From: Gemmatimonadales bacterium
GTDB taxonomy: Bacteria > Gemmatimonadota > Gemmatimonadetes > Gemmatimonadales > GWC2-71-9
Length of the DNA stretch: 64,000 nucleotides
Reading direction: 5' to 3'
Assembly (NCBI GenBank): GCA_019637315.1
Contig: JAHBVU010000006.1
Location: 156,530 to 220,529 of the forward strand
The position numbers were made by a program, and so were the translations under genes. Shown here one piece after another: positions 40,470-49,269 of the stretch. Each line of letters begins with the position of its first letter. Positions within the stretch are counted from its first letter, which is position 1. The notes below the pieces were generated by a model. That model saw nothing but the letters and a program-made list of their open reading frames with translations, did not search any database and was not told where the DNA came from.

Positions 40470-40517
40470 GCGACAACTCAGCGAAGGAGAATTATCACGG
40501 TAGTCCGAATCAACGAT

Positions 40518-40547
40518 TTAGGATAACCTAATTTTCTAATTTGTCAA
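40518..40547 (-). promoter_or_regulatory. Iron operon promoter with DtxR box over the -10
   Basis: TTGACA at 40542-40547 (-35, consensus) and TATCCT at 40520-40525 (-10) are 16 nt apart on the minus strand. The -10 lies inside TTAGGTTATCCTAA (40518-40531), a 5-bp inverted repeat TTAGG/CCTAA around 4 nt that matches DtxR/IdeR-type sites. Metal-bound DtxR would block polymerase. The 40470-40653 gap holds nothing else that I can support. Confidence 0.75.
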
Positions 40548-40653
40548 ACCGCAACGCTGACTTCGACAGGGCGCAACCCTGGCTCCTTCGCGAGGGCTCC
40601 CGTCGTCGAATGTACCATAAACGATTTATTTACAACGCGTTACAATGAGGATG

Positions 40654-41217
40654 TCAGCGGAGTAGCGACAGGACAGGGGTCAGGATCCGCTCGGTCATGC
40701 CCCAGACAACACCGAGGTTGAGATGGTAGCCAGGGAAGAGGTACCGGGTACCTTCGGCCCGATACTCGAACGGGCGGTACACCTCGCCCCGCAACAGCTC
40801 GTCGAGGGGTACCCACCCTGCTGCCGCCACCTCGAGATTGGGATTGAGGGGTTCGGCACGATCGACGGCGAACAGGTAGGGTGTCACGACCACGGGTGGG
40901 AGCGATGGGGAGCGCGGCGCGGAGTCGTCGAACTGGCCCAGGACTCGGGCTCGGGTCAGGTCGAGGCCAACCTCTTCACTGGTTTCTCGCTTGGCGGTCG
41001 TCAGCAAGTCGGGGTCTTCGGCGGCCCACCGGCCTCCAGGAAATGCCATCTGTCCTGACCAGCGGTCGCCGGCGCGCTCGGCACGCCGAATCAGCAGGAT
41101 GGCATCCGGATGCGGGGCCAGCACTATGGCCACTGCTGCGCGGGCTCGGCCAGTAGGGTCAGCCAGCACTGGTGGGCGGGCCTGGAGCGCCTGGGCCAAC
41201 TGGTCGATCCGACTCAT
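40654..41217 (-). CDS. CoA pyrophosphatase-type NUDIX hydrolase (NudL/CoAse)
   Basis: 187 residues. The NUDIX segment is AFPGGRWAAEDPDLLTTAKRETSEEVGL near 57-84 with the R-E-T-x-E-E-V-G-L metal site; the spacing differs from the standard box by two residues, the form shared by the CoAse (UPF0035) group, as does the preceding RRAERAGDRWSGQMAFPGG block. It splits CoA or oxidised CoA to 3',5'-ADP and phosphopantetheine. Cytoplasmic. Short gap (15 nt) to the alpha/beta hydrolase gene on the same strand suggests an operon. Confidence 0.88.
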   Translation of the reverse strand: MSRIDQLAQALQARPPVLADPTGRARAAVAIVLAPHPDAILLIRRAERAGDRWSGQMAFPGGRWAAEDPDLLTTAKRETSEEVGLDLTRARVLGQFDDSAPRSPSLPPVVVTPYLFAVDRAEPLNPNLEVAAAGWVPLDELLRGEVYRPFEYRAEGTRYLFPGYHLNLGVVWGMTERILTPVLSLLR

Positions 41218-41232
41218 GGCAAGGCGCGCAGA

Positions 41233-42078
41233 CTAGAACACCCGGGACAGAAAGCGTACCGTGCGGTCAAAGACGAGCTCGAGCGCGGCCGGCGCACCCA
41301 GATATGGATGGACGGCGCCGAACGTGTGGTTGGCCCCCTGGACATTGAATCGCTCGACGGTCGACCGGCCCTCGGCCGCCCGGGCCAGGCGATCCGCTTC
41401 CTCGATGGGGACCGTCGGATCAGCATCGCCGTGGACCAGGAGCCAGGGGACCGTGACTCGGGCCGCTGCCGCCTCAATGTCGAGGGACCCGCCGGCGTTG
41501 GCCTCGATATCCTCCAGCGCCTCCAGAAAGATCGGCGACGTCACACCGGTCCGGGTGTTGAGCACGTCGATCTGGCCGCGTTCGCGCCACCTGGCCATGT
41601 CGGCCGGCGACCATCGCCTTACGCTGGCAATGGCGGCCCAGGTAACCAGCGCGCTGATGCGTTCGAGCCGCGCAGCCGCGAGGATGGCCGCGCCGCCGCC
41701 GCGCGAGTGGCCGAGCAGCGCGACCTGCGTGGGCGGCGCCAGCGACAACCCGCCGCGGTCGAGAGCTTCGAGCACCCGATCGATGTCGTACTGTTCGGCC
41801 GAGAACGAGTTATGACCGAATCGGTCGGGCCAGGCAAAGTCGCCGTTGTCATCGTACCCCGAGCCGCTCAGATTGACCGACACGGCCGAGAAGCCGGCTC
41901 GGGCCAGTCGTTCGGCAAAGAACGGAAAAGAGCCCCAGTCCTTGAAGCCTTTGAAGCCATGGACGATAATTACAGCAGGACCGGGCGCCTCGCGTTCGGT
42001 GGAGCGCACATCGATGAGAAGGTCGCCCAGGGCGCCGGGCACCACACTTTTGGTCAGGATCGGAGTTGCCATCGACAT
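41233..42078 (-). CDS. Alpha/beta hydrolase (dienelactone hydrolase/prolyl peptidase-like)
   Basis: 281 residues if started at the ATG at 42078; in-frame ATGs at 42072 and 42102 also exist and none has a good ribosome site. The fold is visible: HGFKGFKDWG oxyanion loop, nucleophile S in LLGHSRGGGA near 135, acid D in LVHGDADPTVPIEEA near 222 and H in GANHTFG near 250. The GFKGFKDWG motif is common in bacterial hydrolases of the DUF1749/prolyl oligopeptidase-like group. No signal peptide, so cytoplasmic. Substrate unknown. Faces a divergent hypothetical gene. Confidence 0.85.
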   Translation of the reverse strand: MSMATPILTKSVVPGALGDLLIDVRSTEREAPGPAVIIVHGFKGFKDWGSFPFFAERLARAGFSAVSVNLSGSGYDDNGDFAWPDRFGHNSFSAEQYDIDRVLEALDRGGLSLAPPTQVALLGHSRGGGAAILAAARLERISALVTWAAIASVRRWSPADMARWRERGQIDVLNTRTGVTSPIFLEALEDIEANAGGSLDIEAAAARVTVPWLLVHGDADPTVPIEEADRLARAAEGRSTVERFNVQGANHTFGAVHPYLGAPAALELVFDRTVRFLSRVF

Positions 42079-42243
42079 AATGTGTCCGGAGTGGTAATGC
42101 ATCGCCAGTGATCGTCAGCACGCTGAACGCCGTCTGTCCGGGTCGGTTCGGCCTCACGCTTCAAACGGGAGACTCGCCCACTGCGCGCATCCCATCCTAC
42201 CCTGGTCGCCGCGAGCCGAGCTATCATCGAGCAGCGCGACGCA

Positions 42244-42750
42244 ATGGTTTCGCGGTGGATCACCTGGCTGGGTGATCGTGCCACCTGGACATCCGCCACT
42301 TCGCGCGAAGCCGTCGAAGTGGAGTTTGCCCTGATCCTCGATGTCTTCGGCGCCATGGTTGGCCCGCTTCGCCGTGAGGTTCGCCCACTCTGGACCAGGG
42401 TGACCGAGCGCTATGGCCGTCACGCGGCCGCGCGCGGACTTGCGGCCGGCGAGGTCGTCGAAGAGTTGCAGTACCTGCGTGAGCTCCTGATTCGCTATCT
42501 CGCTCCGGCCATTGCCGCGCTGCGGCCGCGTCAGGGCATGGCGCTCCTGCTGCGGCTCAACCGCCTGGTCGACAAAGGTGTCGCGCATGCGGTGGTGGGT
42601 TACACCGACGCGATGGTTGCCACCCTGATTCCCGGACCCGACGGCGATGGCGCCGACTCGGTGCCGGACGCCGATCGCCTGGGCAGCGTGAGCGCGCTCC
42701 GGCGTGAACTCGAGGAGATCGTCAAGCCGTTTGCCCGCGTCGAGGCATAG
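42244..42750 (+). CDS. RsbRD-N-terminal-like helical sensor protein, unknown partner
   Basis: 168 residues, all helical. The block AAGEVVEELQYLRELLIRYLAP followed by LNRLVDKGVAHAVVGYTDAM is close to the RsbRD N-terminal (RsbT co-antagonist) domain, which senses stress and binds RsbT or a stressosome. Immediately upstream the frame continues to read IIEQRDAMVSRW, itself a typical RsbRD start, but no ATG/GTG/TTG exists in that stretch, so the true start may be an unusual codon or the N-terminus is degraded. No C-terminal STAS domain. Divergent from the hydrolase gene. Confidence 0.55.
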   Translation: MVSRWITWLGDRATWTSATSREAVEVEFALILDVFGAMVGPLRREVRPLWTRVTERYGRHAAARGLAAGEVVEELQYLRELLIRYLAPAIAALRPRQGMALLLRLNRLVDKGVAHAVVGYTDAMVATLIPGPDGDGADSVPDADRLGSVSALRRELEEIVKPFARVEA

Positions 42751-42797
42751 AAACGCTCCGCCTCGCAGTTCTTCGGTTGTCCCACTCCAACTCATCG

Positions 42798-42832
42798 GTC
42801 CTAGTGTGAAGCGTCCCGCTTCGCACTAGGAC
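42798..42832 (+). promoter_or_regulatory. 15-bp hairpin that hides the methyltransferase ribosome-binding site
   Basis: GTCCTAGTGTGAAGC (42798-42812) and GCTTCGCACTAGGAC (42818-42832) pair over 15 bp with one G-U mismatch and a 5-nt loop, only 3 nt before the GTG start at 42836. The only Shine-Dalgarno, AGGA, is in the right arm. In DNA the same sequence is a near-perfect palindrome that a protein could bind. Confidence 0.7.
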
Positions 42833-42835
42833 CTT

Positions 42836-45811
42836 GTGACTCTGATCGACACGCTGGAATCGATAGCCAGGCTCGAAGACCTGCCGGGCCTGGCGCTGGA
42901 GCTGCGATTCGATCCGACCTGGCATGAAATCGGTCCTGCCAGCTTCGGATTGGACGACACCTCCGTTCCCCGCCTCGCCCTGGTGGGTCGTCAGGGCGGT
43001 CTGCAGCTGATCGCTGCGCAGTCCGGCCAGCCCGAAGCAGCGGTACAACGGCTGGCCAGGTCCACGTCGCAGCGCGGTCTGTTGGCGCTGATTGCGAGCT
43101 TCGATCCGCTCAGGCGGCGTCTCGCCTTCGCAGCGAGCGTGGCTGACGCTCCGGTCGCGGTGATGACGACGACCCGCCTGCGCCCGGTGGATATCCGAAT
43201 CCTCGAGCGCGGCTCGAGCCACGATGAGGGTCTGGCGCTGTCGCGCTGTCTGACCTGGGCCGACGCGCTCGCGGGCCGAACCCTCGATCAGCGTTTCTTC
43301 CGGCAGTTCCGCGCCACCCTATCTGCCGCCGTAGCAGAGCTCCCCAGCCGAATTCCAGGACGGGATCGGCACGCTTTGGCACTGCTCGACCTGACTCGCA
43401 TCCTCTTTCTCTACTTCGTTCAAGAGCGCGGCTGGCTCGACGGCCGGCCCCGATTCCTGGCTGAAGAGCTCGATCGGGTGCTCCAGAGCGGGGGCGGGGT
43501 CGCGCGTCGTTTGCTGCGCCCGCTGTTCTTCGGCACCCTCAACCGACCGATCGAGCGACGTTCCGCCGCAGCCCGTCACTTCGGGCAGATTCCCTTCCTC
43601 AACGGCGGGCTTTTCGAGCCGCACCCCCTGGAGCGTCGGTGGCAGGCAGACCTGTTGGACGGTTTCTGGGTCGACGCGTTCGAGCAGCTGTTCGAACGCT
43701 ATCACTTTACCATCGGGTCCGAGGCCGGCCCGCGTGCCGCGATCGGCCCCGACATGCTCGGGCGCGTTTTCGAAGGTGTAATGGACCCCGACACCCGCAA
43801 GGACACCGGCGCTTTCTACACACCGAGCGCGCTCGTCGACACGCTGATCCGTTCCTCCTTCGAAGCCTGGCTTGCGGGAAAGCTCGGCTGCCCGATCGAC
43901 GAAGCCCGCACCGAACTGACCGAGCTCACGCCGAGGGCACTCGAAGCACTGCGGGGGGTGACCGTTCTCGACCCCGCGGCCGGGAGTGGCGCCTTCCTGC
44001 TCGGCGCGCTCCGCCTGCTCGTCAGGCTCCGGGTCCGCAACGGGGAGGACGCTGCGACCGCCACACGCAGCGTGATTGCCAGCAATCTCTTCGGCGTCGA
44101 CATCAACCCCAACGCGGTGCACCTGGCCGAGCTGCGACTCTGGCTCGAGGTGATTCGAGCGGATCGCGATGCGCCACCGGAAGCGATACCCCCGCTGCCC
44201 AACCTCGATGCCCTGATCCGCCAGGGCGACAGTGTGCTGGAGCGCCACGACCTCCCGGTAGCGCTCCGCAGTTCCGGCACCGACCGGCTTGGGGAGTTGC
44301 GCAATCGAGTGCTGACCGCCACCGGCGAAGCGAAACGCGCCGCGGTTCGGGCGCTCCGGCGGGCTGAACACGATGCGATGGACCGCGCGCTGGAGGCTGC
44401 CATCGAAAGCCTGGAGCGACGGATCCGAGATCTCGTCGCCAGTGGAACCGGGCAATCCCTCTTCGGCGACGCCTCGACCCTGTCGCGCGCGGGTCGAACG
44501 GAGCTCCGCCGCCTCCGCACCGAGCGATCCCGTCTGCGGGCCGCCCGCCGCCGGCTCGTGTCGAACGGGATTCTTCCCTGGTTTCACTTCGGGTCACAGT
44601 TTGCCGACCTGATGGGGCGTGGCGGTTTCGATCTGATCGTCGGCAACCCGCCCTGGGTCCGCGCCGAGAGCCTTTCGCCTCGGGAGCGGGAAGGGCTCAA
44701 GCGACGCTACGAGTGGTTCCGGGCCCGGCCGTCCTCGCGTCGGGGCTTTGCGCCCGTCGCAGACCTGGCGGTAGCGTTCCTGCAACGGAGCCTCGAGCTG
44801 GCGCACCCGACTGGCGTGGTCGGCCTGCTCCTGCCTGCCAAGCTGCTGACCGCCCAGTATGGCACCCTGGCCCGCCACCGCCTGGCCGAACGCCATACGA
44901 TCCACCTTGCTGCGGACCTGCCCGAGGCGGCCGCCGGGTTCGACGCGCTGGTCTATCCGCTCGCCCTGATCGTCGGGCGCGGAGAGGCGGCAGCGGGGCA
45001 CCTGACCGCCACGACCTTCAACGGGGGCGGCCGCTTCGTACCGCAGGACAGCCTGTCGGGTGCTCCGTGGAGTACCATCCGCAGCGGCGATGACAGCGCC
45101 CTGATCCGCCAGACCGCCGTCGCCCCTCGGCTCGGTCACCAGTTTCGGATCGGGCTCGGTGTCAAAACCGGTGCTGATGCCGTATTCGTCGACCCCAAGG
45201 ACGTCTGTGAGCCCGAGTTGCTGCGGCCGGCCCTCCGCGGGCGCGACATTCGACCCTTTCGAACAGTCGCCTCGGTCCGATTGCTCTGGGCCTACGACCG
45301 ACGCGGCCATCCGCTCGACCGCTTGCCCCCCTTGGCCGGTGCCTGGATCGGCCGGCATCGGCCGCTCCTCGAACGGCGAGCCGACTTCCGGAGCGGTCCG
45401 CTCTGGGCGGTGTTCCGCACCGACGCGGTCGGTCCGCTGTTCCGGGTCGTCTGGGCCGACCTGGCCCGGCAGCTTTCCGCCACCGCACTGCTCTCACAAG
45501 CTGAGCAGCGGACGGCACCGCTCAACACCTGCTACTGGCTGGCTGCGCCGACCCTCGAGTCGGCCCTTGCGCTGACCGCGTGGCTCAACAGCCAGCCAAT
45601 CCGTCGGTTGGCGCGCCAGCAGGCGACCGTGGCCGCCTCGGGCTACTTCCGCTTCAACGCCTCGCTGGTTGGCGCGCTGCCGTTGCCGACCGGCGTCCTG
45701 AATGACGCGGCGCTGATCGCGATCGGGAAGGCGGGACACCAGGGCATGCCGATCGACGAGGCCGCACTGGCCGAGCGCGTCCTCGATCTGCTCAACAACG
45801 GCAGCGCGTGA
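42836..45811 (+). CDS. Eco57I-type DNA N6-adenine methyltransferase of a two-gene methylase-helicase module
   Basis: 991 residues, GTG start. Catalytic part: S-adenosylmethionine motif I VLDPAAGSGAFLL near 378-390, FGVDINPNAVHLAELRLW near 422-439, and the adenine-methylase motif IV NPPW near 604-607. The long N-terminus (about 1-360) carries GTLNRP..., IPFLNGGLFEPHPLE and FEGVMDPDTRKDTGAFYTP blocks typical of Eco57I-type enzymes; the region after NPPW (LLLPAKLL, ALIVGRG, RIGLGVKTGADAVF) is the target-recognition part. I see no PD-(D/E)xK or other nuclease motif, so cutting is not evident. Modifies adenine in a defined site. Overlaps the helicase gene by 4 nt; probably part of a defence module. 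Confidence 0.88.
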   Translation: MTLIDTLESIARLEDLPGLALELRFDPTWHEIGPASFGLDDTSVPRLALVGRQGGLQLIAAQSGQPEAAVQRLARSTSQRGLLALIASFDPLRRRLAFAASVADAPVAVMTTTRLRPVDIRILERGSSHDEGLALSRCLTWADALAGRTLDQRFFRQFRATLSAAVAELPSRIPGRDRHALALLDLTRILFLYFVQERGWLDGRPRFLAEELDRVLQSGGGVARRLLRPLFFGTLNRPIERRSAAARHFGQIPFLNGGLFEPHPLERRWQADLLDGFWVDAFEQLFERYHFTIGSEAGPRAAIGPDMLGRVFEGVMDPDTRKDTGAFYTPSALVDTLIRSSFEAWLAGKLGCPIDEARTELTELTPRALEALRGVTVLDPAAGSGAFLLGALRLLVRLRVRNGEDAATATRSVIASNLFGVDINPNAVHLAELRLWLEVIRADRDAPPEAIPPLPNLDALIRQGDSVLERHDLPVALRSSGTDRLGELRNRVLTATGEAKRAAVRALRRAEHDAMDRALEAAIESLERRIRDLVASGTGQSLFGDASTLSRAGRTELRRLRTERSRLRAARRRLVSNGILPWFHFGSQFADLMGRGGFDLIVGNPPWVRAESLSPREREGLKRRYEWFRARPSSRRGFAPVADLAVAFLQRSLELAHPTGVVGLLLPAKLLTAQYGTLARHRLAERHTIHLAADLPEAAAGFDALVYPLALIVGRGEAAAGHLTATTFNGGGRFVPQDSLSGAPWSTIRSGDDSALIRQTAVAPRLGHQFRIGLGVKTGADAVFVDPKDVCEPELLRPALRGRDIRPFRTVASVRLLWAYDRRGHPLDRLPPLAGAWIGRHRPLLERRADFRSGPLWAVFRTDAVGPLFRVVWADLARQLSATALLSQAEQRTAPLNTCYWLAAPTLESALALTAWLNSQPIRRLARQQATVAASGYFRFNASLVGALPLPTGVLNDAALIAIGKAGHQGMPIDEAALAERVLDLLNNGSA

Positions 45812-48015
45812 CCATCGTCGGGGGCGTCGGGGCGGGTGGTAGCCGCCACCGCGTGGGGTGTGACGCCGGACAACTCGACTTCACAGTACCAGAAGGGTTC
45901 TCCCAGATCACCCCGCAGTGCGCAGCTATGGCGTTGAGCTGCGCCGCTGGTCCAGGCGCGGCGGCAGACGCACCGCCACCCTGGCTCCGTCCAGATCAAG
46001 TCGGGATCTTTCGCGCCGCCCTGGGCATCGCGCGGGCGTTCGGAGGCGTCATGATCGCGACGCCGGTCGGCTCCGGAAAGACGTATGTCGGGCTGGCGGT
46101 TTGCCGTGCGCTCGACCCTGGAGGCTCAATCGACATCGTGGCACCCGCCATCCTGCTCCCCCAGTGGGGGCGGATCGCCACGGAGCTCGGCGCGTGCGGT
46201 CGAGTAACGAGTCATGAGATGATCAGTCGCGGCGGCCGAATCGACGGAGCTGGGCCGGTACTGATCGACGAGTCCCACCGCTTTCGAAACCAGGCAACCC
46301 GACGCTATCGCGAGCTGGCGCCCCAGTTGCTCGGGCGGCGGGTCGTGCTGCTCACGGCAACGCCGATCGTCAATCGACGGCAGGACTTGGCCGCGCAACT
46401 TGCCTTGGCCGTCCGCGACGACGCCCTGGCGCTGTATGGGACCCCCTCGCTCCGCCAACGGGTCGAGATCGACCCAGGTATCCGCCTGACACCGCTGATC
46501 GTACAGAGTGCGGCTCCGCCGGATCGACCGCCCCGCCGCGACACCACCGTGCGGAGCTGGCACGATGGCGACACCGGGTTTGCTCGGACCGTGGCACGGA
46601 TCGACCGACTCCGGTTGTCACGAAGCAACTCGATTGCTACGCTGATTCGCGGCAGCCTGCTCCGCGCGCTGGCATCGAGCCCCAGTGCGCTGCTGGCCTC
46701 ACTCGAGGGCTACCGCCGTTTGCTCGGCCACGCAGCCGACGCTCGTCGGGCGGGGCACCCGCTCAACCGCTCGGCGATCCAGTCGATCGTGGCCGGCGAC
46801 ATCGACCAACTGGTGATGTGGGATCTGATCGATCACGGTGAGACCGCAGCGGACCTTGCGATTGGCGACCTTGGATTGGTGGAGCGCCTGTCCGACACCA
46901 CCCGCCGCTGGATTCAGGTGGGAGACGCCAAGGCCGCCCGTCTGGCCGCAATCCTGGCAGATGGCAAGCCAACGCTCGTGTTCACGACGTTCACCGCAAC
47001 GGTACAGCACCTTCGTCGACGCCTGACCGGAACGGGGGTGGCCTGGCTGACGGGCAGCGATGCCGGCTACCAGGGGCGGCGAATGCCGCGATCGCTCGTC
47101 CTCCTCTCCTTCGACCCGGCGGCACGCCACGGCCGGCAGCTGCCGGTCACGACGGTGCTGCTCGCGACCGACGTTGCCGCCGAGGGACTCAACCTCCGCA
47201 GCGCAGCCAGGATCGTTCACTATGATCTCCCCTGGACCCCGATCCGGCTCGAGCAGCGCGACGGGCGAGCTCTTCGCCCCGGATCACTGCATCCCGATAT
47301 CGAGGTCGTGCGTTTCGAACTGCCGGCCCCGATCGAGGCGCGGATCGGGGTGGAGAGTATCCTGGCGCGCAAGCGGGAAGTCTCGAACCTGGCGCCAATC
47401 GGACAGCCAGCCGCGGACGGAGTTGGCGCCGGGTGGTGCTTGGTGACCGGAGATCAATCAGTCGCAGTGTTCCGACTTCGGAGCCTCGCATCCGGAGCAA
47501 CCGGCTTGCTCGTTCTGGTCCGCACCGCCGACACCGGCTGGCATCAGGCTGAGAACGATCCTCTGCCGCCGATGAACTTCATCGGGGGCGGACTACCCTG
47601 CCCCGACGCCATACCGGATATCCTCGTGTCACTGGCAGATCCGGTACGTCAGGCCGTCGAGCGGATCGGCGCGGCCCGCCTTGGCGACCTTCAGATCGAG
47701 GCGGCAGCCCTGCACTACCTTCGCACCGAAGCGGCCCGCTGCCGTCGCACTCGGAACGTGGCGGGCCTGACTCGGTGCGAGGGAGCGCTGCGTTTTCTCC
47801 GGCGCGGCCACTCGGCGGCCGAGGCGGCCCTGGTCGACCGGATCGCGAGGGGCGACCCCGCCGCGTTCGATCTGGCCGGGCGAATCGGGGCCAGGGAGAG
47901 CGAGCAGGACACCCTGCTCGCCGAGCTGCTGGTGCTGGCCGTGCCGCGCTCGGCGGCCATCCCGGATCAGGCGACCTACAGACCGTCCGATGACGTCGCT
48001 ACCTTCAGCGTATGA
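45808..48015 (+). CDS. SNF2-type superfamily 2 helicase/translocase of the same module
   Basis: 735 residues from a GTG inside the methyltransferase stop (GTGA). Helicase motifs: Walker A GSGKT at 88-92, DESH at 154-157 (motif II), TATP near 183-186 (III), ATDVAAEGLN near 455-464 (V) and QRDGRALR near 483-490 (VI). Order and the DVAAEGLNLRSA / IRLEQRDGRALRPG forms are those of SNF2-type translocases found with DNA methylases. The C-terminal 240 residues are unassigned helices. No nuclease, PLD or DUF1998 domain is present. Likely to move along DNA in a modification-dependent way. Translationally coupled to both neighbours. Confidence 0.88.
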   Translation: MTIVGGVGAGGSRHRVGCDAGQLDFTVPEGFSQITPQCAAMALSCAAGPGAAADAPPPWLRPDQVGIFRAALGIARAFGGVMIATPVGSGKTYVGLAVCRALDPGGSIDIVAPAILLPQWGRIATELGACGRVTSHEMISRGGRIDGAGPVLIDESHRFRNQATRRYRELAPQLLGRRVVLLTATPIVNRRQDLAAQLALAVRDDALALYGTPSLRQRVEIDPGIRLTPLIVQSAAPPDRPPRRDTTVRSWHDGDTGFARTVARIDRLRLSRSNSIATLIRGSLLRALASSPSALLASLEGYRRLLGHAADARRAGHPLNRSAIQSIVAGDIDQLVMWDLIDHGETAADLAIGDLGLVERLSDTTRRWIQVGDAKAARLAAILADGKPTLVFTTFTATVQHLRRRLTGTGVAWLTGSDAGYQGRRMPRSLVLLSFDPAARHGRQLPVTTVLLATDVAAEGLNLRSAARIVHYDLPWTPIRLEQRDGRALRPGSLHPDIEVVRFELPAPIEARIGVESILARKREVSNLAPIGQPAADGVGAGWCLVTGDQSVAVFRLRSLASGATGLLVLVRTADTGWHQAENDPLPPMNFIGGGLPCPDAIPDILVSLADPVRQAVERIGAARLGDLQIEAAALHYLRTEAARCRRTRNVAGLTRCEGALRFLRRGHSAAEAALVDRIARGDPAAFDLAGRIGARESEQDTLLAELLVLAVPRSAAIPDQATYRPSDDVATFSV

Positions 48016-48668
48016 TTCGCACTACCACTGTACTATTCGACCTCGACGGCACCCTGCTCGATTCGATCCAGCTGATCATCGACAGTTACCACCACAGTCT
48101 GGCCACCCATGGCCTGCCCGCGCGGAGCGATGCGGAATGGCTCGCCGGCATCGGCACGCCGCTCCGGGTCCAGTTTCGCGACTGGGCCCACGACCCGGCG
48201 TTGTTCGACGCGCTCGTCGCGACCTATCGCGAATACAACATTTCGAACCATGACGCCCGTTGCTGCGGCTATCCGGGTGCCGTGGAGATGGTGCAGGCCA
48301 TCCGCAACCGCGGCCTCAGGACCGGCCTGGTCACGAGTAAACAGCGGGCCGGGGCCGAACGCGGCCTTCGCCTGCTCGGCTTGGATGCGGCAATGGACGT
48401 CCTGGTCGGCGCGGACGATGTGGTCAATCCGAAACCGCACCCGGAGCCGCTGATCAAGGCAGCGGACCATCTTGCGGTCGACCCGCGGAGCGCCATCTAC
48501 GTCGGCGACAGCGTCCATGATATGGAGAGCGGCCGAGCGGCAGGAATGCGAACGGCAGCTGCACTATGGGGACCGTTCAGTCAGAGCGATCTGACGCGAA
48601 CTCAACCGGACTATTGGCTTGAAACACCGGCGGACCTGATCACGTTGTTGCAACGCGAGACCGCCTGA
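48012..48668 (+). CDS. HAD-superfamily phosphatase (PGP/PpaX-like)
   Basis: 218 residues. HAD motifs: FDLDGTLLDS (I, with nucleophile D), VTSKQR (II), NPKPHPEPL (III with Lys) and YVGDSVHDMESGRAAGM (IV). The cap domain is the helical C1 type. Size and motifs match phosphoglycolate phosphatase/pyrophosphatase PpaX-like proteins. Start overlaps the helicase stop (ATGA at 48012-48015), which couples it to the methylase-helicase module. Whether this is a working partner or only a fused housekeeping gene cannot be decided from sequence. Cytoplasmic. Confidence 0.85.
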   Translation: MIRTTTVLFDLDGTLLDSIQLIIDSYHHSLATHGLPARSDAEWLAGIGTPLRVQFRDWAHDPALFDALVATYREYNISNHDARCCGYPGAVEMVQAIRNRGLRTGLVTSKQRAGAERGLRLLGLDAAMDVLVGADDVVNPKPHPEPLIKAADHLAVDPRSAIYVGDSVHDMESGRAAGMRTAAALWGPFSQSDLTRTQPDYWLETPADLITLLQRETA

Positions 48669-48701
48669 AGACTCGAACCGGGGGGCGTCAGCCAGATCGC
48701 C

Positions 48702-49253
48702 ATGCATCCCAAGCTCCAGGCCATCCTCGATGAGTTCGCCTCTGCCAGCACCCGGCTGCAGGCGCTCTCGGCGCAGATTCCTCTCGAGCAATGGCCGAAG
48801 CGGCGCAACCCGGAGCGGTGGTCTGTCGCCGAGTGTGTGGCGCACCTCAATGTGACGAGTGAAGCGTTCCTGCCCCTGCTCACCGCGGCAGTCGAGCAGG
48901 CGCAGGCAATGTCGAGTCCGCCACAGGTGCGTTACCGGCGCGACGTTTTTGGCTGGCTGCTCTGGCGCACCATGGGGCCGCCGGTTCGCTTTGCGATCGC
49001 GACACCCGCCGCTTTCGTACCGGCAGCCGACCTGCCGCCCGCAACGCTGCTCGAGGAGTTCGATCGCCTGCAAACTGCGCAGGTCGATCTGCTGCGAGCG
49101 GTGGATGGCAAGCCGATCAGCGAGATCCATGTGGCGTCGCCCTTTGCGCCGGGTCGGACCTACAACCTGTACTCGTGTTTCAGCATTCTGCCCCGCCACC
49201 AGCACCGGCACCTCTGGCAGGCGGAAGGGATCTGGAAGTCTGCGAACACCTGA
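48702..49253 (+). CDS. DinB-family four-helix protein
   Basis: 183 residues. DinB/YfiT fold with the metal triad: His in AECVAHLNVTSE near 47 and the HRHLW pair (HQHRHLWQAEGI) near 165-168. PERWSVAECVAHL is the family block. It may be a thiol or metal-dependent transferase; unlike its relative at 25.9 kb it has the extra RYRRDVFGWLLWRTMGPPVRF insertion. A 33-nt gap follows the HAD gene. No signal peptide. Confidence 0.82.
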   Translation: MHPKLQAILDEFASASTRLQALSAQIPLEQWPKRRNPERWSVAECVAHLNVTSEAFLPLLTAAVEQAQAMSSPPQVRYRRDVFGWLLWRTMGPPVRFAIATPAAFVPAADLPPATLLEEFDRLQTAQVDLLRAVDGKPISEIHVASPFAPGRTYNLYSCFSILPRHQHRHLWQAEGIWKSANT

Positions 49254-49269
49254 ATCGGAGGCGGTCCTC

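Noticed and set aside
42154..42795. A 213-codon minus-strand open frame
   Set aside because: Antisense to the RsbRD-like gene, no start context and no family features.
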